Program-made: the position numbers and the translations under genes
Notes under the pieces: generated by a model
Database searches by the model: none
What the model was told of the DNA's origin: nothing
Seen by the model: the letters and a program-made list of their open reading frames with translations, nothing else
Origin: Fragilaria crotonensis
Taxonomy: Eukaryota; Bacillariophyta; Fragilariophyceae; Fragilariales; Fragilariaceae
Direction of reading: 5' to 3'
Assembly: GCA_022925895.1 (NCBI GenBank)
Contig: JAKSYS010000524.1
Span: forward strand, 1 to 43,886
Length of the DNA stretch: 43,886 nucleotides
Part shown: in pieces, positions 31,750 through 41,399 of the stretch
Position numbering within the stretch: the stretch's first letter is position 1
Layout: every line of letters begins with the position of its first letter

Positions 31750-34367
31750 TTACACTGGTGTTGGTGCCATGATTGCTGCATCCTCTCTACGAGGAATGTA
31801 AGTGGTCCAAGCATTGGGCAAGGTATCAAGTTTTGCAAGAATTTGTTCTCGCTTCTTGAGATCTTTCAAGAGGTATGGCACCTTCGCCACGGGCAGCACC
31901 CAGCGGACAATTTCTCCCCATTCCTTTTCGGTAAGTGATCCTGCATCTGTTTCATATTTAGCAAGTGCTGCTTGTGCTCGTTCCAATGTCTTCAGCTGTG
32001 CCTCATTCTTCTTGTTTGCAGTGTTTGTCCTCGCAGTTTCATTCAGTTGTAGTTGCCGCTTCTGAGCCATCAACGTGACACCCGCATTACCAATTCGGGA
32101 TTCGCAGAAGTTCCACTGTCCGGAGGCCGAGAACGCTTTGCCGCTCTTAAGCAGTTCTTCGATCTGAGCATTCTCCGTTGCAGCCCTTTGAACGTGAGCT
32201 GCTGTTGGAATCACAGCGTCGAATATTCCAGGGTTGAATCCGTCACCTTCCAAATCATCGACTAGCAAATTGTATCGAAACTGTAAGTCCTCAAGTGCAG
32301 CATCCTTGTTGTGTTGTCCAAGCTCCTTTCTGACCCTTCGATTCTCCAAACAGCTTCTTGTAAAGGAACAAAACCAACCTTAGCCCACGACCAAAGGATC
32401 TTGTCCTTTGTGAAGTGGAGATCGAATGGTTTGTCGGCAGCAGCATCGGTTGTTGTGCCATTAACAATTGTCGGAAGGTCCTCAAAGTTAAGGTTAAGAA
32501 CAGCAGAGCTGAGTTGTTGTCCGTTCCTCCTGGCAAGCCCTCTCGCTTTCAACTTCTGCTGCACAACTTTTCACCGCGAGAATATGTGGCCGACTTGAAA
32601 GGACCATACAAGGCGTCCATTTCTTGTTGGACACTGGTGGCATTAGGTGCCGAGAAGAATGATCAATCCTTTTTCAAACAGTGCCTCGCGCTTGGCTAAC
32701 ACAATTTCTGACGATACGATCCTCCCAGGCCCTGCATCAACCTTTAAAATAACTGGACCCTGTAGAAGGCTTCCTCTCTCATCGAAGATTGCTGTTTTAT
32801 TGATGTTGGGATACAATGGGAGTATCACTGTTTCAATGTACTGATTGAGCAACTCATCGTCCATCGATCCACGCGAGCGAACGGCATAAAAGCTGTCGTA
32901 CTTTTCTGTGGATGGGCAGCCAAACCTCCCTTCGACTGTCGGCAAGCCCACAAGCCAATCCATCTTCACACGAAAGTTATCGTCAGACTTTGCTGTCGAG
33001 TCAAAGATATAGAATGGAGGAAGAGCTTCTCCTTCTGCGTTTGTTGCATAGACACCTGTGACATGACGACCTGATTTCACTCCTCTGGATGCACCACGCT
33101 GAAAAGAAGGGTTGTGATACGATACAGCTCGCGGACCTCCTCTGTCGCCGGTAATAGCTAAATTGTGGTGAGTTTCATCCATATTAATGATGCGTCGCTG
33201 CGAATCGCATTTGAAGCAAACTTCTGACGCAACGTTTCCATTCTCATCAAGGACCGCTTTATCCTCAACAAGCCCTGTTGCAACCAAATCCTTCTTCACA
33301 TCGTCAAACCACTGATTCAAATTGTCATGTGTTGTCCATTGTGCGCGAGCGTCTTCAACAGATATCTTGTTGGCTGCTTGGAGGGCATCGGGATACTCGC
33401 TGCGAACCTTCCTCCAAACTGATTCAACCTGGAATGTCTCATGCCTTGTTCCAACTATGGAAGCGCCGATCAAGCGCTTGATGTCGAGGCCCTTCAGCTC
33501 ACCATCTCCGACCTGGCACACTTCAGCATGTGTCGCCACCACCTCAAGCAGTTTGTCGGGAATCTTTGACCGTGGTCCCTTCTTCTTTGGACTGGTCCCT
33601 GCCAGACCATCCTTTGTTGCTTGATACACTGTACTACGTGTCAGCTTCTTTCCAGTGAGGCCGTATGCATTGTTGAGTCTCAAGCGCATACTCTGAACCG
33701 ATTCAGGACTTGCCTTTCCAGCGACAAGATTTGTCGCATCCTTGAATGCAGCCTTGTATCTCCGATCATAATCCGCCTTACTGCGCTTGTCAGCAAGGAG
33801 AGCAATACTCACTTGCTTTGAAGAGCGACGGGTCTTCTTTCGAGGCGGTGATGTCTGTGTGCTGATTAAGGATAGCAAGGTACTATCCATGGTAACCGGC
33901 GACACCACTCCTGTCACATCCTCGTCTTCAGTAATGTCAATAATAGAACCGATTCTCCTTGCATCTGCTCTTCGTATGTGATTATGATACGTGCCTCTTT
34001 CCCTTGTTGCCTTGACTCGAGAGTAGAGTGTACTCAGCGGAACACTTCCAGTCATCTGACAAGCCCCAAGGGCTTGTTCAGCGGTGATACCGTTCACAAT
34101 CACCTGCGTTGGTTTTGTGGAGCAATGGTGCGATAAATTTAGTTAGTACAAAATCTGTGTAGAGATAATAAAATTGATAGGCAGGATGAACTCATTTTTT
34201 CTCGTCACTTTTCATTCCACCATGTCGATCTTTGCGATAGTCTCTAGAAATGAATTACGTACCATTCTCACTACATCTTCGATCGTGTACTGGGCCGTTG
34301 GCCTACCAACCGCAACTGACGGAGTCGCAGAAGCACTACTGCCATTCCTAATATATCTTATCATCAT
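31750..34367 (-). pseudogene. DDE (pogo/DDE_1-like) transposase of element A, frame-broken
   Basis: The gene encodes the likely transposase of element A. A first exon (34367..34263, MMIRYIRNGSS...TIEDVVRM) joins at 34103 across a 159-bp intron (GTACGT...ACGCAG) to VIVNGITAEQALGACQ, giving an N-terminal helix-turn-helix-like segment. The catalytic region shows INMDETHHN (first Asp), ILKVDAGPGR (second Asp) and, after a frame change, TPNATSVQQEMDALYGPFK (third Asp); the last resembles the LPxNTTxxLQPxD block of DDE_1/pogo transposases. A Lys/Glu-rich C-terminal part follows (QLQLNETARTNTANKKNEAQ). The frame breaks at about 32646, 32567 and 32360. With these repaired on paper the three catalytic acids are retained, so it is either recently dead or affected by sequence errors. 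It ends at 31750. Confidence 0.65.
34104..34262 (-). other. Predicted intron in the element A transposase
   Basis: A 159-bp segment from GTACGTAATT to CCAACGCAG, phase 0. It links a short 5' exon carrying the only plausible ATG to the main frame, which has none of its own. Confidence 0.6.
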
Positions 34368-34602
34368 GCAGGAATGAGCAATTAAATTACGAAGTTCGTA
34401 TTGTGTCTAACAAAAAAACATCAACTTTTTAAATCGCGCCATCTTTTGAAATAGATCTCCTCTACACAAAGTAGCTACGGTGACCCTCCATCAATTTGCA
34501 TACACTCTCATTCTCTACAGAGCGTATTCAAAGATCTTCGTGAATGGATAGGGTCAAACAACTCGTTCGTCAATCCGTCCGGGGACTGTCGTAATTTAAT
34601 TC

Positions 34603-34620
34603 GTCCAGATACTATGGTTA
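34603..34620. repeat. Right terminal inverted repeat of element A
   Basis: GTCCAGATACTATGGTTA is the inverted partner of 31447-31464, with one mismatch (C/T at position 6). Confidence 0.8.
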
Positions 34621-34994
34621 TACGAGTACTACCTTTCATCCGCTATCATAGTAGAGAGTAGAGAGTAGTCCGGAATTGTGTGGCCAAAGGTGGCTGCCCT
34701 TTATAACGAGTGACGATCCGAAGTTCATGATGGTGTACCGTTGTACGTAGTGGTACATGGTACTGGTACAGCTTGGAGAACGAGTACTTGTTACTTGTTA
34801 ATACATATTACTGTCGCAGTAGGCATACTTTTCCACTTGTACCTGTACCAGTAGCATAATCGGTGTTTGCCAGATCCGAAAGACAAGGGAGTTTCTCTCA
34901 CAATTGCAGCTACAGATGTACTTTGCAGACGTTGTCGTGCTTCGTTACAGGAACTTTCCCTTCTCACCACTGCGTCTGTCACCAAGCAACCAGA
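34621..34994. other. GTAC-rich intergenic spacer
   Basis: No supported gene lies between the right end of element A and the small membrane protein. GTAC occurs repeatedly around 34626-34790. The promoter of the gene at 34995 must be here. Confidence 0.45.
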
Positions 34995-35375
34995 ATGGGA
35001 AAAGCTCGTTTCAACCCCATGCGACCACGTCCTACTATAGGTGACTTTTTTTCGAACGTCTTCCTTGCCACAATGACTCTATCGTGTTTTGGGTGCTTGT
35101 CTGTACTGGGAATTATAAACCTGTCCGAAAATGATCCTCGAAAGAAACACGGCCCCCTCCTCCGACGGAATGTCGAAGATTCATCGGAGAATGTTCATCA
35201 TGATTGGGATTGGGAACAAGCTAAATTGGAATGGTTCCACGTTCTTCACGGGGTCAAGATTCGAGGGAAATACGTTTTCCTCCCTAAGCCTGGCGAACCA
35301 ACTCTTGAGGACTACTTAAAGGAAAAGGATGCACGACTTCGAGCCGAACAAAGCAAAGACGCTGAGCCTAAATGA
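34995..35375 (+). CDS. Small single-pass membrane protein, hypothetical
   Basis: The frame is open from 34863, but the Met at 34995 (MGKARFNPMRPRPTIGDFF) is the better start: it gives a compact 126-residue protein and the upstream residues are Cys/His-rich and unlike a presequence. Residues about 22-42 (NVFLATMTLSCFGCLSVLGII) form one membrane helix. The rest is charged, with WDWEQAKLEWFHVLHGVKIRG and a C-terminal PKPGEPTLEDYLKEKDARLR. I recognise no family. The basic N-terminus, one helix and polar tail would suit a small mitochondrial inner-membrane subunit, but that is only a guess. The 3' end faces the Tim17-like gene about 60 bp away, so the two are convergent. Confidence 0.6.
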   Translation: MGKARFNPMRPRPTIGDFFSNVFLATMTLSCFGCLSVLGIINLSENDPRKKHGPLLRRNVEDSSENVHHDWDWEQAKLEWFHVLHGVKIRGKYVFLPKPGEPTLEDYLKEKDARLRAEQSKDAEPK

Positions 35376-35433
35376 TTTCGTCAGTGTGCCACGCCGCCAC
35401 AGATGACGCAAAGTACTGTAAGAATAAAACGTT

Positions 35434-36071
35434 CTAGCGTTTATCCCAGTCTCGCATGATTACTTGTGCGCTATCCATGATGATCAACATGCCCGCATAA
35501 GGCATTGATGGACGCAAGGCAGGCTTCGACATCAACGCACCCATAGAGACGAACCCTGCTACCCCTATTTCAGTCCATTCTCCAGGATTCGCAGCCACTC
35601 GTAGACCGTATCTCACCTTCACAAGGATTATCAGAAACACACAACTCGGCAACGATAGCTTCACCATGGAACTGTACTTACCACATGGAAACCCCCAAAG
35701 AAGAGTCCAAACACTGTTGCGGATCTTGTGGTTCCTTCCATCAAATATCGTGCCTTTGCTGTACTCGAGGCTTTTTGCAGAACTACTGATTCTCCCGCAG
35801 TTCGCATGCCATCCATAAATCCAAAAACGGCCCCAGTAATCGATCCAATTGTACCACCAAAGGCCGCCATCTTCAATAATTCACCGGTGTCAAAAGGGAC
35901 TTTGATTTCCTTGTTTTGCGCCAGATCGTTAACTGCATCCTCTTCATCCTCTTCCTGCATCATTTGTTTCTGCAGAGCTTTGTAAACTTGTTCTTTGTAA
36001 GCATCAGGATCACTTCCATCTTGACGAATAAGCGACCAAGGGATGTTGCGACTGCGGTCCCACGATGACAT
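35434..36071 (-). CDS. Tim17/Tim22/Tim23-like membrane protein, two exons
   Basis: Exons 36071..35682 and 35616..35434 join across a 65-bp intron (GTAAGTAC...CTTGTGAAG), giving GGFHV|VRYGLRVAANPGEW and a protein of about 190 residues. The N-terminal half is hydrophilic and acidic. From about residue 65 come Gly-rich membrane segments: MAAFGGTIGSITGAVFGFMDG, ATVFGLFFGGFHVVRYGL, then GVAGFVSMGALMSKPALRPS and MPYAGMLIIMDSAQVIM. Small-residue-packed helices with GxxxG patterns and an Arg-containing loop are the pattern of the Tim17/22/23 family of mitochondrial inner-membrane translocases and their relatives, including TIMMDC1-like complex I assembly factors. Which branch is unclear. Family assignment rests on pattern only. 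Confidence 0.6.
35617..35681 (-). other. Intron of the Tim17-like gene (65 bp)
   Basis: CATGTG|GTAAGTACAG to CTTGTGAAG|GTGAGA, phase 0. Without removal the frame stops at PW after 136 codons. Confidence 0.8.
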
Positions 36072-36463
36072 GGTTGCCTGTGTCTACCTGATCTGAGCAA
36101 CGATACGCCAGGATTTGTCATTATACATCATCCACACGTATTTCAAGTTACAAGGTGGTACAGTGTACAGTACCTTTACTACTGTCGTTCCTATAGCGAC
36201 TTTTTTTGTGCCCAGTGTCAGTCAGTAAACATAATATATATGTATATATGGTATGTATACTGAGTATACCCGAGCTAGAGCGTACTCCAGTCCTGTTCGT
36301 TCACACCGGGCTCCTTTCCTATCTACTTAAGTCTACGCTATGACATAGTAGGAAATCCGACGTTGTCATCAGGATCTAGCCCGATGGCTGGGTGCGCGGG
36401 CCAAAATACGTAGATCTGGTACAAAACGTCATCAAAACCTCAACCTTATCTTTTAATTTCTGA
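36072..36463. other. Intergenic spacer
   Basis: No supported gene. It holds the putative promoter of the Tim17-like gene, a TATATATGTATATATGG stretch near 36234-36250 and several GTAC tetramers. No terminal repeat of element B was found here. Confidence 0.4.
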
Positions 36464-37182
36464 ATGAGATCAAAAAAATGGCGCACTTTCTCGTGCCTTG
36501 ATGGTCCGACGATGATCGTCCATATCTCCACAGGATTGATGCAGCTCAATGTACCTCGACCGGTTCCTTATAGCTCATCAATCAACAGTATGAGCGAGAT
36601 ATTGCCTAAGTACATCGAGAGGCGAGGAATGAGTCATTTTATTCTCACTTCCTTTCATGCAGCCATCAGCAAAACCTCGCTCCACAAGAAATGGTTGAAT
36701 GCCGTCGTTTTGCATGAATACATGCTCCAATGGACTTCAATTTACCCTGGTTGCCATGATGAGATGCATAAACAAGGCATATCAAAACAGCTCCTATAAT
36801 GCCAACTACATCGAGGTTTGCAACGGAACAAAGCTAGACATGTACATCCAGCATCAACGACGACAAGGCGAGACAAAGACGTCCTACTACTTTTACATAA
36901 CTAAGACTGGAGCAACGGCGCCAGCTCTTCCTACGGCAGGCAATACATCAGCTTGGGAAGCAGCGATTGCTGTCAATCGGCTGCTCCCTCCCGCAACCCG
37001 ACAACGGTCTGAACTTGTCGACATAGAACTAGTCAGCAATCCTCACCAGCACGATAGTAGAAAACGACAACTATCGCCATCCTCTCCTTGTCGTAGTACT
37101 AGTCCTCCTAGCACTTTCAGCAGCAGCAGCATAGCAGCAAAGAGGACACGACGACGTTGCAACCAACACGGAAGATTGTTGA
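36464..37182 (+). pseudogene. Broken coding sequence upstream of transposase B
   Basis: Two overlapping plus-strand frames (36464..36799 and 36699..37223) read as one interrupted protein: HFILTSFHAAISKTSLHKKW and LQWTSIYPGCHDEM in the first, then NANYIEVCNGTKLDMYIQHQ and TKTSYYFYITKTG in the second, ending in a Ser/Pro-rich basic tail. The switch is near 36780. It leads directly into the Ser-rich start of the element B transposase and may be its 5' part or a second element protein. No domain is recognised. Confidence 0.3.
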
Positions 37183-39944
37183 ATGGGGGAGCTCCATGGC
37201 GCCACATCATCATCCTCAAGTGATGACGCCACTTCATCGCCCGATGATGCCGTTTTGGCATCATCTGAAGAACGAGGAGGAGAAGAAGCCTCAGAATGTA
37301 TGACAAATGAGGTCGCCACCATGATAGGAAGTAGCGAAGACACTGCTTCATCGCTGGCATCTCCGCGTCGTCCTTTTCTCGAAACGTATTGGGACTCTCC
37401 CGAAGCCAAATTACTTTTCCGACCGCTCGCCTCAGAGTCGACTGCTCTTGATGCCATTGATAACCAGATCAAAGCCCTTCGCGACGTCAACAAAAGTTCA
37501 AATGCTTTCCTCACCGTCGCCGGAAATCTTGACGAGCTAAACGAAGACGACGTCACGGAACATCAAAAATGGGTTATACAACAAAAAGCACAATATCTCG
37601 CCCTTGCACTCCACCTGGCAAGGGAGAACATGAACGGGTGGACGTGGCAAAAATGTTGTGAGAAAACGATTGGTGAATTACAAAGGCAAGGATTGACACT
37701 TGCCACTCGCCATGAGACCGTATCCAAGTGGTACCGTAGCTTCCGCGAGACTCGTACCTTCGTCATTCCGCAACCAGCAAAGAAGAACCTTCCGCCATTT
37801 CTCCATCAAAATCCAGACATCTGTACGAATATAAAAGAATACGCAAGGGGAAACCTCGACACACTCAGCATCAAAATGCTGAGTGACTTTATCCACGACA
37901 AAGTCTTACCAATCCTAGTGATGGACCTTTTCGATTCGACCGAGAAAAGTGTGAGAGCGATGATGGCAAACAACAAAGAGCAATACAACAAGCAATTGAG
38001 GATTATCCTCAAGCGATACGGTCTTACCTGCATAAGTCCCTCAACTGTCTACCGTTGGATGGTCCGCCTTGGCTTCCGCTATGAGCCAACTCGCAAAGGA
38101 TATTATGTCGATGGTCACGAACGACCTGCCACGGTACAATATAGATGGGATTTTTGTCAACGCTACTTATCATACGAAAGAAGGATGCATTGCTGGGTGC
38201 AAGTAACAGAACCTGTGGCGGCACAACTTGAGACAGATGAAATGCTACCGAAAGGAAGCGGCTACTCTTACCTTAACAGCAGCGGGGATCGAATGAGAGA
38301 ATACCATGTCGACAGCTTCGAACCCGAAAAGAGTAAGGCCCTCTTACAGCAACTAGTGACAACTGACTTTGGTGGTAACCTCTCCGTCCGCTTCGATTCA
38401 TCGTTGAAGCCATTAATAATCTTCGGGCATGACGAATGCATATTCAAACAGTTCCTGATGCCGTCCAAACAATGGTATGGCCCCAACAGAGAAACTTTCA
38501 TTCGTCCGAAGGATGATGGTCTTGGGATAATGATTTCGGCTTTTCAATCCAGGGAATTTGGTTTTGGTCTTGATACGACGGAGTCAGACCTATCAGAAGT
38601 GAACAGACGTCGACAAGGGGTTAAGTATCGTGACACACAAGCAGCAATGGACACAAGAAAAACAGAATACAAGGAACCACTTACGACTTCTCCTTTCATT
38701 CGGGAAAGTACGGACAAAATGCTGACGGCTACTGGACATATCAGCACATGGTGCTGCAGCTTGAGGATTGCGTGGACATCCTCAATGTCAAGTATCCACA
38801 GTACGACTTCCTATTCTTATTCGACCACTCCTGTGGTCACGATCGACAACGAGAGGACGGGTTGAATGTGGAGAAGATAGCGAGAATCTTCGGAGGACAA
38901 GCGCAGAGAAAAATGCGCGAGACAACGATAAAGCAAAGTCAAGGATATCTCGGTCCACACTCACCAAAACTGCAAATTGGAGACACGCAATCAATGGTGT
39001 TCAGTCCATTGGAAGCCGGTCCTTTTTGGATGACAGAGGTGCAACGGGAAGAAACTCGCCATGATCGAATTCTTGAGGAGGAAAAACGCGAGAGTTCACG
39101 AAGGACGAGCTGCTTAAAGTACTGAAGAAGGAACGAGTCAGTGCCAAAGGCAAGAAAGCAGCAATACAAGCCATTGCACAAGAGCATGGCTTACCAATTC
39201 GGGAGACATCACAGATAGTTGTTGAGGGGTGGGAGGGAAAACCAAAAGGCCTCCTACAGGTTCTTTGGGAACGCGGAATTGTCGATGAAACAAGACTTTC
39301 AGAGTACACGATCAATGGAAGGCAAAATGGATACGGCGTTGTTGACAAAACCTTTGCCTTGAAGTCTTTGATGGCCAGCTGCCTTGATTTCGAGGAGGAG
39401 GAGACACTTCTTCAGTCAATGGGAAGGGAGATGGGTGTTCTTGTTGATCGGACACCCAAATGCCACTGCGAGCTTGCAGGAGAGGGAATCGAGTATTCCT
39501 GGGGGTGTGCCAAAAACAGTTACCGCCGTGTGTCCTTGAAACAGAAGCGAGGCAAAGACAACTTTAAATCCGTTGTCAGAGAGTGTCTGTCGAGGGAGAA
39601 GGGCGGGGTGTTAGTGACGGAGCGAATCAGACTTTTTTCAAGACGAGTACCTGATTTGGTGCGAACGACAGGGGAGAGAAAGTGCCAGAACAAACAAAAG
39701 TGCGCTCACAACAGATCCCATCAAGACGGAGAACCTTGTCAAACGCTTCAAAACACATCGTTGTGCCCTCGATTTTGACCACAGCTTCTGCAAGGCAACG
39801 TTCATAGACTTAACAAATGAAGAAGCGAAGGAGAAGCAACCATCATTGCAAAGAGCAAAACAACAAGAACAATGGAAAGATCTTTTTTGTGGCATATGCA
39901 TACGCACATCTGGCAATCGTTCTTTGATCACAAAGATTTGCTGA
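37183..39944 (+). pseudogene. Element B: IS630/Tc1/mariner-like transposase, frame-broken
   Basis: A transposase of about 920 codons. The Ser/Asp-rich N-terminus is followed by a helical DNA-binding half (KWVIQQKAQYLALALHLARE, SPSTVYRWMVRLGFRYEP). The DDE core has all three acids: IIFGHDECIF (first Asp), YDFLFLFDHSCGHDR (second Asp) and, after a frame change, HCELAGEGIEYSWGCAK, matching the NxIExxWxxxK block with the third Glu in IS630/Tc1/mariner enzymes. The end reads TENLVKRFKTHRCALDFDH and closes at 39942-39944. Frame changes occur near 38710 (GGG), 39097 (AAAAA) and about 39700-39712. No terminal inverted repeats were found, so the element's limits are unknown. The 5' part may include 36464-37182. 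Related debris lies near 28650. Confidence 0.65.
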
Positions 39945-40274
39945 TGTCATACTTTGAAAATGTGTATTCATAATTTTTTCTATACCAAATTCTATGTCAT
40001 CCTACTATTCCGAGCATTGCGATGCACCCAGCCATGGCCCTATACCCTATTTGCATTAAACCCAAAATTGTAGACTTTTGTGTACAGTACGAGCATAAAC
40101 ATAGTAGCTGGACTACAAAAATTATTCGCTGCATCGGTGTACTACATACCCAACTTCTAACGGCAGCAAATCATAGATCTCATAACAGGCTTTCTATTCA
40201 GCTACTGAAAGTGATGATACGATGTTTATTGATGGAGTTATGAGTAGTCTAATTTTATTTTTTGAGATTTTTTT
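39945..40274. other. Spacer between elements B and C, with a terminus-like motif
   Basis: No gene. TAAACATAGTAGCTGGAC at 40096-40113 resembles the element A/C terminal motif and has the same orientation as the left ends of A and C. It may be an orphan terminus. Confidence 0.4.
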
Positions 40275-40900
40275 TAACATAGTAACTGGACGGTTCAGTC
40301 ACTAGTGAGGCAAATTGAGTCCCATTTGACAATCTCAAGTTGGAACACGTTTTTATGCGAGTTACAAATACATCTCAAGCGTCTGTTCTACAAGTTTGCC
40401 ATCTCAGAACTGATCTATTCAGCAACAAATACATTCGAATTGCTGTTGATATGGACAGCACTAAAATATCGAAGTTCGTAATGAAACTCTTGCATTATAT
40501 GCGATTAAATTAGTAGCAAGAATTTTTTTGTACGGAAGGTGCCGTAGGATTAAAAAATTGAGATGTCAACGCACTTCGATGTTCAAAATTGACTTCGACA
40601 ATGTCGACTTCGTGACGGCCGTTAACAATGAAAAACTTCGATAATTGACTGCAAATTTGGCAGTATATTAGATTGCCGGCCTACCAACAAGTGCTAACAG
40701 TGTCATAGAAGCAGTACGGTTGTCCTTGGCTTTGGTTGACACGATACAAAAATATGCAATTAAATTACAAAGCGAAAGTTAAGATTTGAAAAAAAAATCC
40801 AATATTTTAATTCAATCCATCTTTTGAAGTGTCCCCCCTCACCACAAACGAGCTACGGTAACCCCTTATGTTTCAGTGCACAGGACAATTCTTTAGTTAG
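40275..40900. mobile_element. Element C: internally deleted, non-autonomous relative of element A
   Basis: The left part (TAACATAGTAACTGGAC, then AGTCACTAGTG and ATTGAGTCC from 40275) matches the left subterminal of element A at 31447-31500. The right part (GGCCTACCAAC, GCAATTAAATTAC, CCATCTTTTGAA and AGCTACGGT between about 40679 and 40862) matches the right subterminal of A at 34300-34485, in the same order and orientation. It includes a relic of the A transposase first exon. The main transposase body is missing. The outer right inverted repeat was not found, so the end is approximate and the copy may be truncated. Confidence 0.6.
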
Positions 40901-41018
40901 TGGAATAGTCAATCTTCAATAGCGACCAGAGGGTGAATGACCCTTTGCGCGCGCTTCGTAACGGTCGCGAACACCGCTAAGTAATCCAACTCTCTAAGTA
41001 ACTAGAGAGTGCCATATG

Positions 41019-41122
41019 TTTGCACCCAGACAAGTTGACTGCAAACCCTTGTAACTGGAGCTTCCTACACGTGTAGGAAGCTCCAGTTACAAGGGTTTGC
41101 AGTCAACTTGTCTGGGTGCAAA
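41019..41122. repeat. Perfect 104-bp palindrome (52-bp arms, no spacer)
   Basis: Arms run outward from the centre TACAC|GTGTA at 41070/41071 and match without mismatch to TTTGCACCC on the left and GGGTGCAAA on the right. A transcript would form a 52-bp hairpin with essentially no loop. It could be a fold-back element or an assembly fold-back artefact. Confidence 0.9.
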
Positions 41123-41317
41123 AATAGAATTTTGACCTCCGACGCCAACTGGTCATAAAAGAAAAAAAATTATGGCTCAAAACCTGATGGCCACGTAAAA
41201 TTCTACGTCTGGGTCATATCTTTAAATGTTCTGTTTGCGCGTATCTCATATCTTATTGCACGTGCGGTGTACTACTTCGAGTACCATACCCTCGAAATCA
41301 CTTCATATGTATCACAC

Positions 41318-41348
41318 CATCACATCACATCACATCACATCACATCAC
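41318..41348. repeat. (CACAT)n microsatellite
   Basis: About six copies of the pentanucleotide CACAT in tandem, some 50-80 bp before the ATG of the element D frame. Confidence 0.85.
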
Positions 41349-41399
41349 CAAGAAAGTGCTACTTGTTATCCCTTCTTGCTCATTTTCTTCCTTCTGATC

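Larger units (their letters stand above)
31447..34620 (-). mobile_element. Element A: DNA transposon with 18-bp terminal inverted repeats
   Basis: Left end TAACCACAGTATCTGGAC (31447-31464) and right end GTCCAGATACTATGGTTA (34603-34620) are inverted repeats with one mismatch. Each ends in TA, compatible with a TA target duplication as in Tc1/mariner/pogo elements. The 3,174-bp interior holds one transposase-like gene on the minus strand (see 31750). Subterminal sequences at both ends recur at 40.3-40.9 kb. The repeats do not extend inward. Confidence 0.75.
40901..41399. other. Spacer with hairpins and pentanucleotide repeat upstream of element D
   Basis: No gene. It contains a small 8-bp stem hairpin (ACTCTCTA/TAGAGAGT, 40989-41010), a perfect 104-bp palindrome (41019-41122) and a (CACAT)n tract (41318-41348) shortly before the start of the large frame at 41400. 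Confidence 0.6.

Noticed and set aside
36072-36463. TATATATGTATATATGG as a TATA promoter
   Set aside because: It is part of a low-complexity TA/GTAT stretch and is not positioned at a sensible distance from a supported start.
41311-41350. CRISPR array or satellite
   Set aside because: The CACAT units are contiguous with no spacers and only about 30 bp long; it is an ordinary microsatellite.
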